Positions 10,814-24,317 of a stretch of DNA of 64,000 bases are shown here, piece after piece (the first letter of the stretch is position 1; each line of letters begins with the position of its first letter). The DNA comes from Ficedula albicollis. Lineage: Eukaryota; Chordata; Aves; Passeriformes; Muscicapidae. The stretch lies in assembly GCF_000247815.1 (NCBI RefSeq), contig NC_021678.1, positions 10,475,351 to 10,539,350 of the forward strand, given 5' to 3'. The position numbers and the translations under genes were made by a program. The notes beneath the pieces are model-generated. The model was not told the origin of the DNA. It saw only the letters and a list, made by a program, of their open reading frames with translations, and did not search any database.

Positions 10814-11337
10814 GATCAAATGGGGTCATCTGTCAAATAATATATGAGAAATAAATGGATGGAGGTCTTCCAAGAGGTGGAAGCACACTGATTGTGTAGG
10901 TAAATTACAATGAAACAATGTAAGGCTCATTAGTTTGTTAATTAAAGATTATTAAATAAATAGTCTATGAACTAAAATTAATTTTTTTTCTAGATGCCCA
11001 CTTTAAATCTCATAAAAGGTAGAGTTTCAGGAATAAAAATGGTTGCTTTCAGGGGGTTGAAAATCTCTGAGATAATTTTGTTTTAAGAGTTCTTTCTATA
11101 CTTTTCACATTTAATCTAAAACAAAATAGGTTTGAATTTTAAATGATTTCTAGGGAAGATTTTTTCCTCTTTCACTGTTAACACAGCACTTGGGTTTTCA
11201 AAATAATTTCAGAGTTTTTTTAGCTTCCTCAGAAGTCTCATCTCTACTCTAAGGAGAGACATGTGCCTATATCTGTAACAAAACCTTGATGCAAAGCACA
11301 AGTTGCCCTATTCTGAGCATCTTTTAAACTTATGCTC
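10814..11337. other. AT-rich noncoding DNA
   Basis: I see no gene, repeat family or regulatory structure in this stretch. Confidence 0.5.
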
Positions 11338-11513
11338 CATCTTGGATCAATGGGATAACTCTCCTGATAGCCCTTATCTTTATCAGGAGCTCTTTTTTAC
11401 TGTTCTGGTGCTTTTCATTAAAGCATCTTGAATCAATTGGATAACTCTCCTGATAGCCCTCCCTTATCTTTATCAGGAGTTCTTTTTTACTGTTCTGGTG
11501 CTTTTCATTAAAG
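11338..11513. repeat. Two-copy tandem duplication (86 and 90 bp) with internal hairpin
   Basis: Copies at 11338-11423 and 11424-11513 both run from CATCTTG.ATCAAT to TTTTCATTAAAG. They differ by a few substitutions and a 4-bp CCCT insertion in copy 2. Each contains CTCCTGATA ... TATCAGGAG, a 9-bp inverted repeat with a loop of 11 nt (copy 1) or 15 nt (copy 2); the insertion lies inside the loop. Confidence 0.95.
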
Positions 11514-12380
11514 TGCTCTCTTTGCCAAAGCAATTAGCCACTCACCATCATTGAAATTCTGGGATATTCATCTGGGAGTCCTATACACAGTGAACCAAGT
11601 GCAATTCAGTACTTGTGCACTGATGGCAAACATTTTGCTCCAATGTTCCAGCTCTATCAGCCAGGGTCTTTTCCAAAATTGTAAATATATGCACAATATT
11701 ATTTCAGTGATTTATCACAATAATCTGGACATCTTAGTGCATGTCTCAGCTAGAACACCAATTTTGTCATGCTGAACACTAATTTGTTCAGAAATTCTGT
11801 CATGCTTAATCAAATTAAGCATAATATCAAGTAACCTCCCTGAATTCAATGATTCACCCACTTCTCCTGTGGGAAACAATCAAAGCAACTTCCCATGTCA
11901 CATAATTCCTTAGCAGCTTTGAAGGCTACTCACATTTTCAAAGGGGAATAAATTTAGATTCTTCAAAAGATCTTCACAGATACTTGATCCTTATGTATGA
12001 TCTACATGTGCAATCTATCTTTAGGGCTAATTTAATAGCCCTAATATTGAAATAATGAACTATTCACTGTAGTTAACCATGCACCATTGTTTTAAGTGTA
12101 ATAAGACTGGCAAAATCATGAAAACCAAGTTGTGTAAAACAGTCACTAAAGGAATTCGTGGCCAAAGCACAGTGTTTCACAGAGCTGATACAAGCATCTG
12201 TGGCTTAAGATCATATTACAGCATTATGTGCAGGCAGTGAGCACCCCTAACTTATTCCACAGATTAATTTTTGCTGGGTGCTGAAGGAGTTCCAGAACTT
12301 CCCCAAGAAAAGTTTTGACTCCATACAGAGCATAAGTAAACACTAAATGACATGAAAGCCATACTTACAGTCAGAACAGG
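11514..12380. other. Unique noncoding DNA
   Basis: A 74-codon plus-strand open frame at 11551-11775 has no recognisable feature. Nothing else is seen. Confidence 0.5.
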
Positions 12381-12512
12381 CCTGTGAGTCATAATTGTTC
12401 ATTTTGGCAGGCACAAAATAAGCAAATATTGATGGCCTTGAAATTTCCTGTGAGTCATAATTGTTCATTTTGGCAGGCAAAAAATAAGCAAATATTGATG
12501 GCCTTGAAATTT
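12381..12512. repeat. 66-bp tandem duplication
   Basis: Adjacent copies at 12381-12446 and 12447-12512, starting CCTGTGAGTCATAATTG, differ at a single base (GGCAC versus GGCAA). The sequence after copy 2 again begins CCT, a 3-bp microhomology with the unit start. Confidence 0.95.
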
Positions 12513-12893
12513 CCTTATAAATTGCACTTTATTGTTTTTTAATCTGACATAAATTTCCATAAGAAACAGCTGGATAACAGGAAAAAGGTTAATATTCAGC
12601 TTCCTATTTTTGCACATATTTTATGATATTACAGCAGGGAAAAATACATTTGCTTCATCAAAGTCACATAAACACAAGATGGGCGTGTTTGCATGAGTTT
12701 GACTTGACTTCTGTGAGCATTATGGCTGAGTAGAGACTAAAAAACCATTGAGCTTAAGAGTTGCCATTTCTCTGTGCCCTCTATTCCCCAGTGATATACA
12801 CAGGGCTAGATAAGATTTCCCCCTGTGATTACCTTATCAAGTACATCTCAGTTTCACTTCAGAAATCTTGTCTCTATAAATCTAAAATAATCC
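12513..12893. other. Unique noncoding DNA between two duplications
   Basis: No gene or repeat is recognised here. Confidence 0.5.
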
Positions 12894-13008
12894 AAATGTA
12901 TGAATTTATAATACAACTGCTTCAGTTTATGATGCAATGGCTGCTCTTTTGAAATGTATGAATTTATAATACAATTGCTTCAGTTTATGATGCAATGGCT
13001 GCTCTTTT
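12894..13008. repeat. 57-58-bp tandem duplication
   Basis: Copies at 12894-12951 and 12952-13008 start AAATGTATGAATTTATAA and end GGCTGCTCTTTT. They differ by one C/T change (ACAACTGC versus ACAATTGC) and one terminal base. Confidence 0.95.
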
Positions 13009-15187
13009 CTTTGTCCTTTACAAAAGCAGCAGAGGAAATTCAGCCACCTGACACAACCAGCCTCAGGGAACAGTCAATGAGAAGTGGTGCTTTCATCATT
13101 AGGTCATCAATTAGGTTCTAATTTGGCTTGATACTCTGGATTACACATTCACTTCAACACTGCTGCAATTGGTTTTGTTTGACAAGTCAGCTGCAAAGCT
13201 GCTTGGGGGGTTACCTGCAGACCCACACCTTGCATACATTGCAGTAAAAAAAACCAAAACATTGTGCCAAAAAGCTGGGAACAAATGAGGAAAGTCCAAA
13301 CAGCAGAACTGTCAAAAGTCATCTCCCTGTGTGTCTCTCTCTGAAGATCCAGAAGAGCTTTTAATCCCTTACTGATGTCTGTCAGTAGGTAATGGATTTT
13401 ATAATTCTGATTATACTTTTAAGGACAGGGGAAGGAAGAAGCTGCACCATTATCCTGAGAAGTAACTCTACTAATATCCTGAGGATCCTCATCAGGATTT
13501 AAACTACAGGATCCTGAAGAAACATAAAACTACATTCATTGTGAAGAAAAAAATCTTAAGAAACTATAGCAGCAGTTTTGCTGACAAGGTAAAGTCGCAA
13601 TACTTTAAATCATTTTATCTCTCAATGTACTGTTGTGTGCTGCAAGCCCTACATATCCTGTCACAGATAACAGAAACTAGGAAAAATGAAATAAGGCTGA
13701 GGAAGTAAGTTAAATAACACAGTAAACTTGCTGATAATGGGATCTGCTATGACTGTGAGATAACTTCCTATAGAAAGTCACAATGACCTAGTTATTCAAA
13801 GAATGGAAAGCAGATGACCCTTGAAAATAGGACCATCCTTCTTTAAGAAGAATATGCTGGGCTGCCAGGTATTTCTTAATCCTGAACATGACATCTGCAA
13901 AGCCAATTGGACAATTTTTTGTCTTTATCTTTTCTAACTAATACCTTTTCTGTCATTGAAAAATAGTGAGATTGCAGATCTCTTCAAAAAGTTGCTTGAG
14001 AAATTCAGAGAGAACCATTGCCCTCCAATGTGATAAAGCAGTTTCAGAGATAAAATATCACTCAGGGAACATTTTTTATTAAGATCAGCTTTTAAATTTT
14101 TACAAAATCTTTATCATTTCTCCTGTGGCTTGTTCAGCAGAATGTTTATTATCAATACTCTAGTACTTATGAGCAAGAAAATGTCTTCTCTCCTGAACTC
14201 AATATGCTTCTGAAGAGAAACACATCTATAAATGTATATCTACCCACTATTGATTTTTTGTGTTCCTTAAAGAACAATCAAGTTACTTAAGATTTTAATT
14301 ATGTTTCCCAATGTCAAATCTTTATTGTAATTATTTTTCCACCATGCTTTGTAGGCAGGAGAAAATGGAAGTGGGCAAAGAAAAGGAGGACTTGATTCTT
14401 AAAAATATAGTAAACTAAATTTTACTTGAAGAAAATTTTTGCATTTCAGCATGTAACATCTTTAAATGTTTGAAAGATTCTAGTTTAACAAAAGCACAGG
14501 AAGTTTGCTTGACATATTATTTCAAGTTCTGTCCATCTGTTACTAAAATGTTGTTGTACTGATATTTTTTCCCACATTTTTACTAAAGGCTGCTAACAGT
14601 ATTTGATTTTATTGTAACAAAATACTGTCTAATACTCCTTCCAAATTAAAAAAAATCTAAAACTAAACTCTTTAGAAGAACAGTTAAAAATATTTCTTAA
14701 ATACATGTTTTAATAACCTTTCTATTTAATGTTTGCACTGATCTCTTTGTTACTGTAAGTATCCTTATCCAGCAGATTTTTTAAGTAGAATTTACTTTTC
14801 CCTTTAACAGGAGTTAAAATAACATCTGTCAAAATAAGAGGAGGGATATTTGGACTCTGTTTTGTGAAAACTGCATAAGAATCTTTGATAAATATATCTT
14901 TTCTTTTTTCATTTCAGCAGATAAAAAGAAAACTCTCTAAGTGAAAGCAGGAAGCTACAAGAAGCTGCCAGAAAATAAAGATTCCAGCATTTATGATTAG
15001 TGTGCTTTTCAATGCTTGGTGTCTATCCTGCTGAACATATCCACATTTTACAGCTCCAGACTACTTTTTGAAAGGGCAGGATTATACAACAGTGCTGAGA
15101 GCAAACCTGTACTCTGTATAGAGTTGCAGGGTAGTTTTGGATAAGTAACTCAGTTTTTCACAGATTTTGTACTACTTCAGCATTAGT
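13009..15187. other. Unique noncoding DNA
   Basis: No gene is supported. A perfect 12-bp palindrome TGAGGATCCTCA lies at 13480-13491. The rest is AT-rich DNA without recognisable repeats. Confidence 0.5.
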
Positions 15188-15395
15188 TCAGTGTCTCTAA
15201 GGCACTCTTCATTAAAAGGATTTGCTCTTTCCTCCTGGTGTAATAGGTGCTCAGTCACCATGGGCTTTTCTCTATCACTATAGAAAATTAATCAGTGTCT
15301 CTAAGGCATTCTTCATTAAAAGGATTTGCTCTTTCCTCCTGGTGTAATAGGTGCTCAGTCACCATGGGCTTTTCTCTATCACTATAGAAAATTAA
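15188..15395. repeat. 104-bp tandem duplication
   Basis: Copies at 15188-15291 and 15292-15395 start TCAGTGTCTCTAAGGCA and end GAAAATTAA. I see one difference (GGCACTC versus GGCATTC). Confidence 0.96.
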
Positions 15396-18300
15396 ACCTA
15401 ATTATGAATTATGCAGCTCTAAAATGTCTACACACATATGTATTTTAAATCACCATGTCTTTGTTGATGATTCAATCTATTACATCTCTGTTTAGTACCA
15501 GCATTAAAAACTTGGTACTGGTTGTTAGAGTCAAGTGAAATGGTGTTAGAGGGCTGTCAGGAGGCCAGCTCCTTAATCCCCTTTTTGGAGATCGAAAGCC
15601 CATCATTTCAGGCTGCACATGGCTTCAAAGGGCAGATCAATTTTTATAAAGGCACTGGGGACTTCTGTGTAGTGGCAGAGAGAGAACAGTCTGTTTATGT
15701 ATCTTGCTTGTAAAGCAAATATGCAATGATGCATTCCTTTTATCACTTTCAACACCCCTTGCAATTTGTCCAGTAAAACCCTCTGATGGAGGGGAAATAT
15801 ATCACAGTGGCACCTCCAGCACAGGAGCACGCACACAGCTGGTTCCTTGGCAAACAAGATCACCATCTCACTCCCATTTCTCCCATATGTCACTCTAAAA
15901 TCAAAACAGGTTGTCACAAAAAAAGCTGCCTTCAACAGCTGCTTTTTGGCACTGAAAGCTTTAGGCCAGTCTCTTGAAAGAAAGGATTCCACGAGCCTGA
16001 ATTTCCAAGCATATGATTGATTGTTACAGTAAAACACATATGAAATAGCAACCTATATTTAGAGATGTATAGCTTCCTCCTACTGTCTGAAAAGCAGTGA
16101 CCTTGGCATAACATTTAAAAAAACATTAGTGGACCATTAATGGCTCTTCCTCATGGTTTCAGTTCCGCTGAGCTTTTGGGGACAGATTAGAGGTTTTAAC
16201 ACTCTCATTCCTGAAGTTGTGAGACATTGATGGGAAGCCTTGAAGTCACACAGCTCTAATAGCTCGTACAAAAATTCACCTAGATGAGGAGGCTTCGTAC
16301 AAGTAATTATTTGGCATTTACAAAAACACCCAGAAGGTGTTTCTCCCTCACTCTCAACCTCACACCAATTTCTGCTTCGTGGCCAGACATGCTGAATCTT
16401 TGTTACACATTGAAGGATTCCACGGAGTTCTCTTAGACTGTTTCCTAAGAAAGGTCAAATTTCTTAAGATGTAGAGGTGAGTTTCAGAAGAGACAGAGGT
16501 GAGAATTGCCACACTCGGCCATTTCCAGAAGTGCCTTCCCTCTGTACTCCAGAGGAGGAAGGTGTCCTCCAGCAGGGAGTGTCCCCTGCTGCTTTTGGGC
16601 ACCAACGGTGCCATGCTGTGCCCTCTGAGGGCAATGGACCGTTTGGGCTGTGCCACCACACTCTGAGACACAGCATCCTATCACTTGTCCCACGCATGGT
16701 GCACGCATTTCCTGCTGCATGTACACTTGATCAGTGATTCTGAGGAGAATGGAGATGCACGAATTATGTAGGAGGCAAGCTTTCAAAACAGGAAACAGGT
16801 GTCGAAGTTGCACTGCTTTTAACATTTAAAATCTACTCTTTTTTTTACAATATAATCTCTTTTAAAAAGGTCCAACTGAAAAACACGAAAAAAGCATTTT
16901 AAAAGTGAAAATTCATTTTTTGCTTCCTTTGCCAGTTTTCTAATAACTGGATACATTAAATTCCTTGCAGAAATAATTAAGACACAGAATTTAAGCCTGA
17001 TTAACAAATACCAATTTTATTCATTAAATCCTTGGTTTTAATTTTTAAATAGGAAACAAATTAAAACTAAAACATGTAGAGCAGGAAATACAATCTCCTT
17101 TAATATTCCAACTCATTCACTTATTGCATTAATTTTAAAGTAATTGTACTTAACTTCTGCTCAGCTAGGTACCCCGGAACTTGAAGAAATCAGCATATTC
17201 ATATTACTAAGACATAGCACAGTGATCCTGTCTATTTATGTAGTTATTTATAAATTAACCTCTTTGCTCGTGCCTTGATTTTTTTATTCCTACATCTAAC
17301 TGTAGATTTTTTCTTTCCACGAATAAAAGTTATAAATTCTAGAGACAGGTCAAAGCATAAATGCAAAATAAAATCTTCCAAGAATAAATTTAAATGCATT
17401 TTAAAGGGTATGTGTAATTTCCCTTATTCCAAGAAAAAGTTTACTCAATGCATATAATCACATTTGTATTCAATATATATAGATGAAGAGTTGCATAAAA
17501 CTGGAAAATAAATGAATTACTAGTAAAAAGTGCATCCTTTATATTAAAAACAGCTACTGTGTAGATCAAGCACAATGGGGAGCACAAGGATACAAGACTT
17601 GAGTGAATGGCTGGGAGGGAAAACTAGACCCTGAGGACTTTGCATCTCTGCTTTTGCATCTCCAAGTCCAGCAGACTGAGCAACCAAATGAACTCTGTTT
17701 GCTGCCTTAGAGCCAGGCCCTCTAACGTTCGCCCCTCGTAAAAATTTAAACTTGCCACAAAGAGCCAAAGAATCACAAAGAACAAGTTTTCTAAGAGCTG
17801 CATAAAATTTATTCAGACAAATAAAATCTATGCAAAATAAAGTCCTGGAATGATTTTTTAACCATCCTGATGTAGTCCTCTGAGGAAAACCAGCATTAAA
17901 TAGTTCGGGGCTTTTTGTCAGATTTTTATGTCATCTGATTTGCTCTCATTTCTCTCAAGGCTGAGATATGTGACAACGTCTTGCTTCTCTTTTAGAGAGA
18001 TAGGGCATTGTTTCCCATACATTTTAGCACGAGTTTCCTCTCCCACCTCAGCTAAAATGGATGTTCTTGCTTGATTACAAAACCAACAGAACACAACATT
18101 TTTGTCATTACCGGTTTTAGCCTAAAAGCCAGTAAATTCTCATCTTTACCATGCAATATGCAATAACACACACCAAAAAAAAAACAAAAAATTGCTAGTG
18201 ACACACAGAAATCACACTAACATTTTGATTTGCAATAGTTCAGAGTCAATCAAATTAAATTTTATAGGGGACTTCACTGAGCAGAATTAAGCATATGCTG

Positions 18301-20250
18301 TATTAAAACTATCAAACTCCTTTCAGATGCATAATCACTTTGTACTTAACAGGACCTCAAATTGTTCAAAATCCATTTTGCACAGGAGATATATTCAATT
18401 AATTAATAAGCTTTCTCTAGATTTGAATTTTCTGACCTAGTACTTATGAAATTTCTGCTTTTCCATTTTTAACCCCCCTGTTCTTTTTTAAACCAACACA
18501 TAGTAATTACTCCAAAAGCTATTCTGTATGCTTCATAAAACAGATAAGTAAGCACCAGGTTGCCATTTATATTTGTTAAAATGAAAAATATCTCCTGGTT
18601 ATCCTTTTGATCAATCCAGCTGTCAGAGAAATTAGCATGAAAGGCTAAGTAATGCAAAGAAAAACACATAAATGAACAATAAATTACACAACAAATAAAA
18701 CACATAATTTATATTTATTAGGAGCCTAGTTCTGGATGCTCTTATCATAGCATCCCTTCTCAATTCAAATACTAAATAGAAATATAGGTATTGTCATATT
18801 GGATCAGGATATGTTATTCCATCTCTGAAAATGGTAGTATCATATGGTAACTAGGGATGCAAACGACAAGGGAATAGGCCTTAAAAAACTCCACAGTATA
18901 TAAGCATAGAATTTATTTTGATCTCCAAAGACACTGGCTTTACCCCAATGCTAAGATATTCTGTCACTTCTATGAAAACTCTAGATGTTCCTTACAGTCA
19001 CAGGAATACACAGATCCTTTTTGAACCTTTAGCCTGGCCCAAAAGTCAATGAAGGCTTCCAAATTCTTTTGGCAGAGAGCTGCCAGTCTGTGCCACAAGG
19101 CACATCAGGCTTCCAGACTTCTGCTGGCCCACCACAGTTCTTTTTCAGATCTTTGCTCTAGGTTTTCTTCCTCTAAAATCAAAATCAAGCATATGCAGGA
19201 CAAAGACCTGGTGTGCACCCAGGACTTGCCACATAAAAGGCTGGGAGAGAGCAAGAACCCACACCTAGAGCAAAGCAAATCTGGCAATTTAGATGTAATT
19301 ACCCTAATTTAGCCATCTTTAATTCACAATGTAGACACATGTTGAGTTAAGCTTCAGTTGCATCCCTAGGCAGCTGTAACACAGGAGTGTTTGTTCGGGT
19401 TCAGTATTCACCAAGGACATCAGCTACCTCTCATGCGAGCAAGTGCCATTTATTTATTCCCACATCATCCTCACCTTGCTGCCTCAAGACCCAATTCTGT
19501 CCCTTGTCCTGTTGCAACAGAGATAATTTTGAAAATCCAGGGACTTTTATACCTCCACCTTCCTTGTGCAGAGGTACCATCAGCTATCTTTTGATCCCAT
19601 CCTCATTGCAGCTACAAAACATGCTAACATTTTTTGTATGGGTAAATGGCTTGCTGAAATATGATGGTCTTCAATCAAAACCAGGATCTAAAAAGTTCCT
19701 TATGGAAGCAGGAATAAAAGCCTAATCAGGTAAAGAGCATAAACTAAATTGTGGAAGGGAGCCATCTGAAAACTCATTAAAATCAGTTTTTCATGGTGAG
19801 GAAAATGAGAAAAGGACCTTGGTGGCTAGCATCATAAATGTTGGAAAAGAGCTGATGTCCGGATTCCAGGGGTATTATATCAATGTCGAGAGCCAGATTA
19901 ATATTAATGTCTCTAGCATGTACAATTTTGTAGCAGGGAAGCAGGGAGTATCACTGGATGGACTAACTTATGTTGGGTATTATCTGCTAGGCTGTGCCAA
20001 GGCTTCCTCATTCAGTCTACTCAGATAACTGTTGCATACATGCTAAAACTCTGCAGATTTTGGCTTTATCAGCATTTGCACTGATTAATTAATCACATCT
20101 TGGTTTAGTGCCAGTTGTCAAACCTTCAGAGAATTCCCAATCTATGTGTTAGCTAACATCCATCACTGTGATACCAAATCAAACAAAAATAAATTTTTCC
20201 TTAAGTCATTTGATTAATCATATATTTTGTTAATAATTAAGAAGACACTT
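15396..20250. other. Noncoding DNA with chance open frames
   Basis: The longest open frame in the window, 144 codons on the minus strand (15603-16037), lies here but has no recognisable domain and is overlapped by open frames on the plus strand. A locally G+C-richer patch at about 16490-16720 keeps several frames open on both strands, which reflects composition rather than coding. I identify no repeat family in it. Confidence 0.5.
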
Positions 20251-20362
20251 AAACAGACCCCAAACAAACCTTAACTATTCAACCTATGAGCTAATCTTTA
20301 CCTTCACAAACAGACCCCAAACAAACCTTGACTATTCAACCTATGAGCTAATCTTTACCTTC
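20251..20362. repeat. 57-bp-period duplication
   Basis: Copies of 55 bp at 20251-20305 and 20308-20362, starting AAACAGACCCCAAACAAACC and ending TTTACCTTC, are separated by AC. One difference is seen (CCTTAAC versus CCTTGAC). Confidence 0.95.
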
Positions 20363-20944
20363 TGATCATTCCATATGCATATATTTGAAGATACTGTTTT
20401 TAATTCTTAAAGAAGCCTGTGGTGCTCCACTCAGACTACAGTTGGCTTACTCAGAGGACTAAACTCAGAAATGTATTATTCTAACAGCAGGAGCAAACAA
20501 GCTGACAAACCTTCTGTTGGCATGGCAACGCAACACTGAAACTAATTCAGATCTTTGGTAATGACAACAAAATATTCTCTTCAAAAAGAGTAGTAGTTAA
20601 GCATTATTTCACGCCACAATTTCTTAATTTGGGATTGGATTTATGTTGGCTTTTTTTGATTTTGTTTTGAAAAATCATATTAAACTATCCTGTTTCCAAG
20701 CAGTCTGGTTTATTTGAAACAACGTTGATACAACCTCTCTTCACTCTTTCTTTTCATATCTTGACTGTATTCCCACCTTGATATTTACCACTGCTCCTGA
20801 AAACTGCAATTACAGACGGCTCTCAGTGTGCAGGCTAATTAATTAACACCCTCAGCTTCTATTCAGAAGCAGTCAGTGCTGTAATGGATGACTTCTGGAA
20901 ACAGATATAGAAGCACTATGGATTATAAGCTCTTTTTCTTTCAG
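20363..20944. other. Unique noncoding DNA
   Basis: No gene is seen. The part from about 20780 onward contains GCTAATTAATTAACAC and leads into the possible exon at 20945; it reads like conserved noncoding DNA, but this is only an impression. Confidence 0.4.
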
Positions 20945-20993
20945 TATATAGCTGTGCCAGAAAGAAAAAATTAAAAACCAGCAAAAACCCCAG
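20945..20993 (+). other. Possible 49-nt exon (strong splice signals on both sides)
   Basis: A pyrimidine tract CTCTTTTTCTTTCAG ends at 20944 and a near-consensus donor CAG|GTAAGG starts at 20994. The 49 nt between them are open in one of three frames (YSCARKKKLKTSKNP), and stops occur in the other two. It could be a short coding exon, an exon of a noncoding RNA, or a chance pairing of good splice sites. No neighbouring exons were found, so I treat it as a hypothesis. Confidence 0.2.
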
Positions 20994-23900
20994 GTAAGGA
21001 TGTTATTTCAGAAATCTTCTTGCAGCAGTACAGACGCTGAACTGACAGACAGAGCTGGAGCTCAGTCAAAGCTCGTAAAGTCCATGATGTCAGTGAAACT
21101 GTGTAGAAGAAAGAGCTGTGTATATTTGATACACACTCACCAAAAATACTTAAGATTAAAAAAAAAATACTGAAAAGCCCTTACAACACTGTGGGCAAGC
21201 AACAAGAAAACCCTTTATGAAAGCATCATGGAATACAATACTACCCCCTTGTACACATGATTTCTTCTTTTAATATCAAGGACGTTCTTTCCTGATTAGA
21301 TCTCACCAGTTCTGCCAATAATATTACAGAAAACAGACCTGTCCCCCAGCCTGCTTTCTGCTGTTTCAGCAGTGTCAATTTCCTGGCCCAGAAAGCCAAG
21401 CTGCAGAGCCAGTCTCAGCTCCAATGAACTCACTGGTCTAAACAGGGCACACAAAGGAGAGGAAAAAACAAAATGCAGAAGGGCACAGCAACTTATCCAA
21501 ATTCAAACAGGTAATGGGATAAGTTGAAATAGGTGCTAGGACACCCAAGGAAAGAGGTCAAGGTTTCAGATCTCATTCTTTCTTGTGATTCAAGACACCT
21601 CGCAATTAAAAACAAACAATGCAAACAAGACAAAAACCCGCCATTATTCTGCCCATTTAATAGCTAATCATGGAAGTGTAACAAACTTTTCCAGGGTTTG
21701 GAAGTGTTTCCAAAAGAGCCTTAAAACAGATTACAAAAACCATTGATAGCCACACATTTAGGTACAAGTCATGGAACTGGGAAATTATTTGCATGCCTTA
21801 GCAGGAAACTGATGTTGGTCAGTTTAAAACCCATTATATGGGTAGACTATTCCACTTCAAGCACTCATTACCAGAAATTATGGACACCTTACAGTTTGTA
21901 ATGCTGATCTCTTTAATTTTCATCATTGCTTCCATTGGAAATAAAACTCCATGAGCATGACATTGTGTTCTTCTCATTAGGAATATGCTGTTTTGCTGTA
22001 AATAATTTATATCCATCATTTTGTGGTTTTGTCACAGTGCCACAGGCTGCAATACTGACTTTTTTTTTTCCTCATGCACAGAGCATTTTAGGAATGACTT
22101 CAGTAGGAGTTTTGGCAATTTAAACACTGCAATTTGGAGACCAAGTCATGCTGGGAGTACTGACATCTAGTTTAAGAAATGACTTCTTTAACTACTGGTC
22201 TAGCTTCAAGGTGATTTTTCTGACGCATTTTTTTCTTTAATGCTTTTAGGAATGCACTTTCATATAGCTAACTTTCCATCATTTGTATTTGTCCTGTGTT
22301 CCAGTGTTACTAAATGAGATTCAGTTCAGAACTAAGGTTACAAACAACACACAGAGTGAAAGGCAGGCTGCAATAAGAAAGGGTGAAAAAGCCCATTCCC
22401 TGGGCTCAAATCTCTCTCCCTCAAAGGCAGAACCAGATCCTTTTAAAAATGGTATGTTATATGGGAAGCCACTGCATTTTGAAAACTGGATGCAATATGC
22501 TATTTATACTTAATTAGCCCTGTGTTTCATCTTTTTCTTTTGCAGGTCCTTTGTTGGCCTATGTAAGTTCAAGTAAAATTCTGCTTTTCTCAGAGGTTTG
22601 CAGTCCCTGATATTATTTTTAAAGAAATACCTGCATGATCTATCCTATTACATTTTTGACTTGGACTGAATTACATTAATGGGTTCCACTCAGAACTCCC
22701 ATCATATCTGCACTGTTAAAGTAAACAGAAAATCACACCATAACAAACAAGGAAAAAATGCAGAATTAGCCAGCTATTTCTTGCAGTCATTTCCTTTCCT
22801 AGCCATCACCACTTAGATATACCACACAATTTCTACATTTACACCAATGCTAGTAGGAATCCAGAAGAAAGATGCAGACACTGGAAAATTCCAAAAGCAA
22901 GGCTTTATAAGAGCTAAAGTACTAAAGAAAAGAAAGTCCTCAGCTCTCTCTGAAATGGTTGAAAAGTTTTTCAGTTCATGTTTTCTTACACTCTGTTTCA
23001 TTCATATTTTAATCTAAAAACCAATCTTTTGGTGAAAAAAGCCAATGAGAAATTCTATACTGGTCAAAGAGTGAACATATTCGTATTGGCATGGTGGCAA
23101 GAGTTATTAATAGTCAGAATTACCATGACTATTTACAGACATATATTTTTCACTACTTCAAATGTACAATACAGAAAATAAAAAAGTATTTTAGGAGGTT
23201 TTGAAAAATATAACCTGTTAACATTAAGGTTATCTACCTGATAGATATAAAAAATATTTTTCATTGGAGGACAGAGAGATGAGCACATAATTTCAGCCTC
23301 TGAAGGAGCTGTTGCAATTCATCAGCAGACATGAAATGCTAGAGCAAATGAACTACCATTTTAATCTTTCTGCCTGCAATTATCTTGTCTAATTTGGTTT
23401 GACAATTTGCAGCTATGGTTTTCATATACTGATAAAACCTGGTGAGGATTCTGTGTGACTATAACATCCTTATTTTTATTATTATTTATTTTGTTTGACT
23501 TGAAATGGTTTCTGTACTGCTGGGTGTTTGGCCATTTCTAAATGACCAGCAGGGCACACTTCTATGGCCTTTCTTCACTGGATGTTTGTAAGAGACAGGC
23601 AGCAGGCAGCAATCTACAAAATTACACCACTAATGATGCCATAGGTGTTGTATTTTTCAATTAAAACATAGACATGGTCAATATCTTCAGCTCAGTTCAG
23701 TGAGAGGCAGAGAATGACACTGATCACCACAAAGAGAGAAAAGCAGATGGGAAACCTTAAGGGATGTGCCATGCTGGAATCAGCTCAGGCAAAGAGAGGC
23801 AAACAGTGAATTCATGATGCATGAGGCATTGAAAATTGCACAGGGAATGAGGGACAAAAGGATCACTCCTGGCAGGTGTGGAGACTCCTCCTGTGGCAAT

Positions 23901-24193
23901 GGGAGACTCACAGACACAGAAAGTACCCTAACAATACAAGAGCACCAAAGAACACAGGAAGAGGTTTTAGAATGACCTAAGAATAACCTAAGGTGAGAGG
24001 GGCACAGTCTTTATTATACCTTCTTAACATCCATTTCTTACCACTCACATATGAGCTCATTTTCTCAGCTTGCAGGCTTCCTTTAAAGATCATATTTTAA
24101 CAATGCAAAGCTACTCCAGGCCACTGAGAAATATTTTTTCTTAACCCTTGCTAAGTCATATATAAAGCAGGATCCAGTCCTAGACATTATTTT
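20994..24193. other. Unique noncoding DNA
   Basis: No gene is supported. A second acceptor-donor pair (TTTTTCTTTTGCAG ... GTAAGT) encloses only 17 nt at 22546-22562. The open frames here are short, without recognisable domains. Confidence 0.5.
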
Positions 24194-24317
24194 GAGCAGT
24201 CTGGTGTGAGAATTGCAGATACACTGTCTCAGCTTCCAGTATCTCACATACACTCTGAGGAGTCTGGTGTGAGAATTGCAGATAAACTGTCTCAGCTTCC
24301 AGTATCTCACATACACT
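24194..24317. repeat. 63-bp-period tandem duplication
   Basis: Copies at 24194-24254 and 24257-24317, of the form GAGNAGTCTGGTGTGAG ... ATCTCACATACACT, differ at two bases. The duplication abuts a second, unrelated one immediately downstream. Confidence 0.95.

Noticed and set aside
15603..16037. Longest open frame in the window, 144 codons, minus strand
   Set aside because: No recognisable domain or codon pattern, no splice or promoter context, and other frames are open across it. A frame of this length is expected about once by chance in AT-rich DNA of this size.
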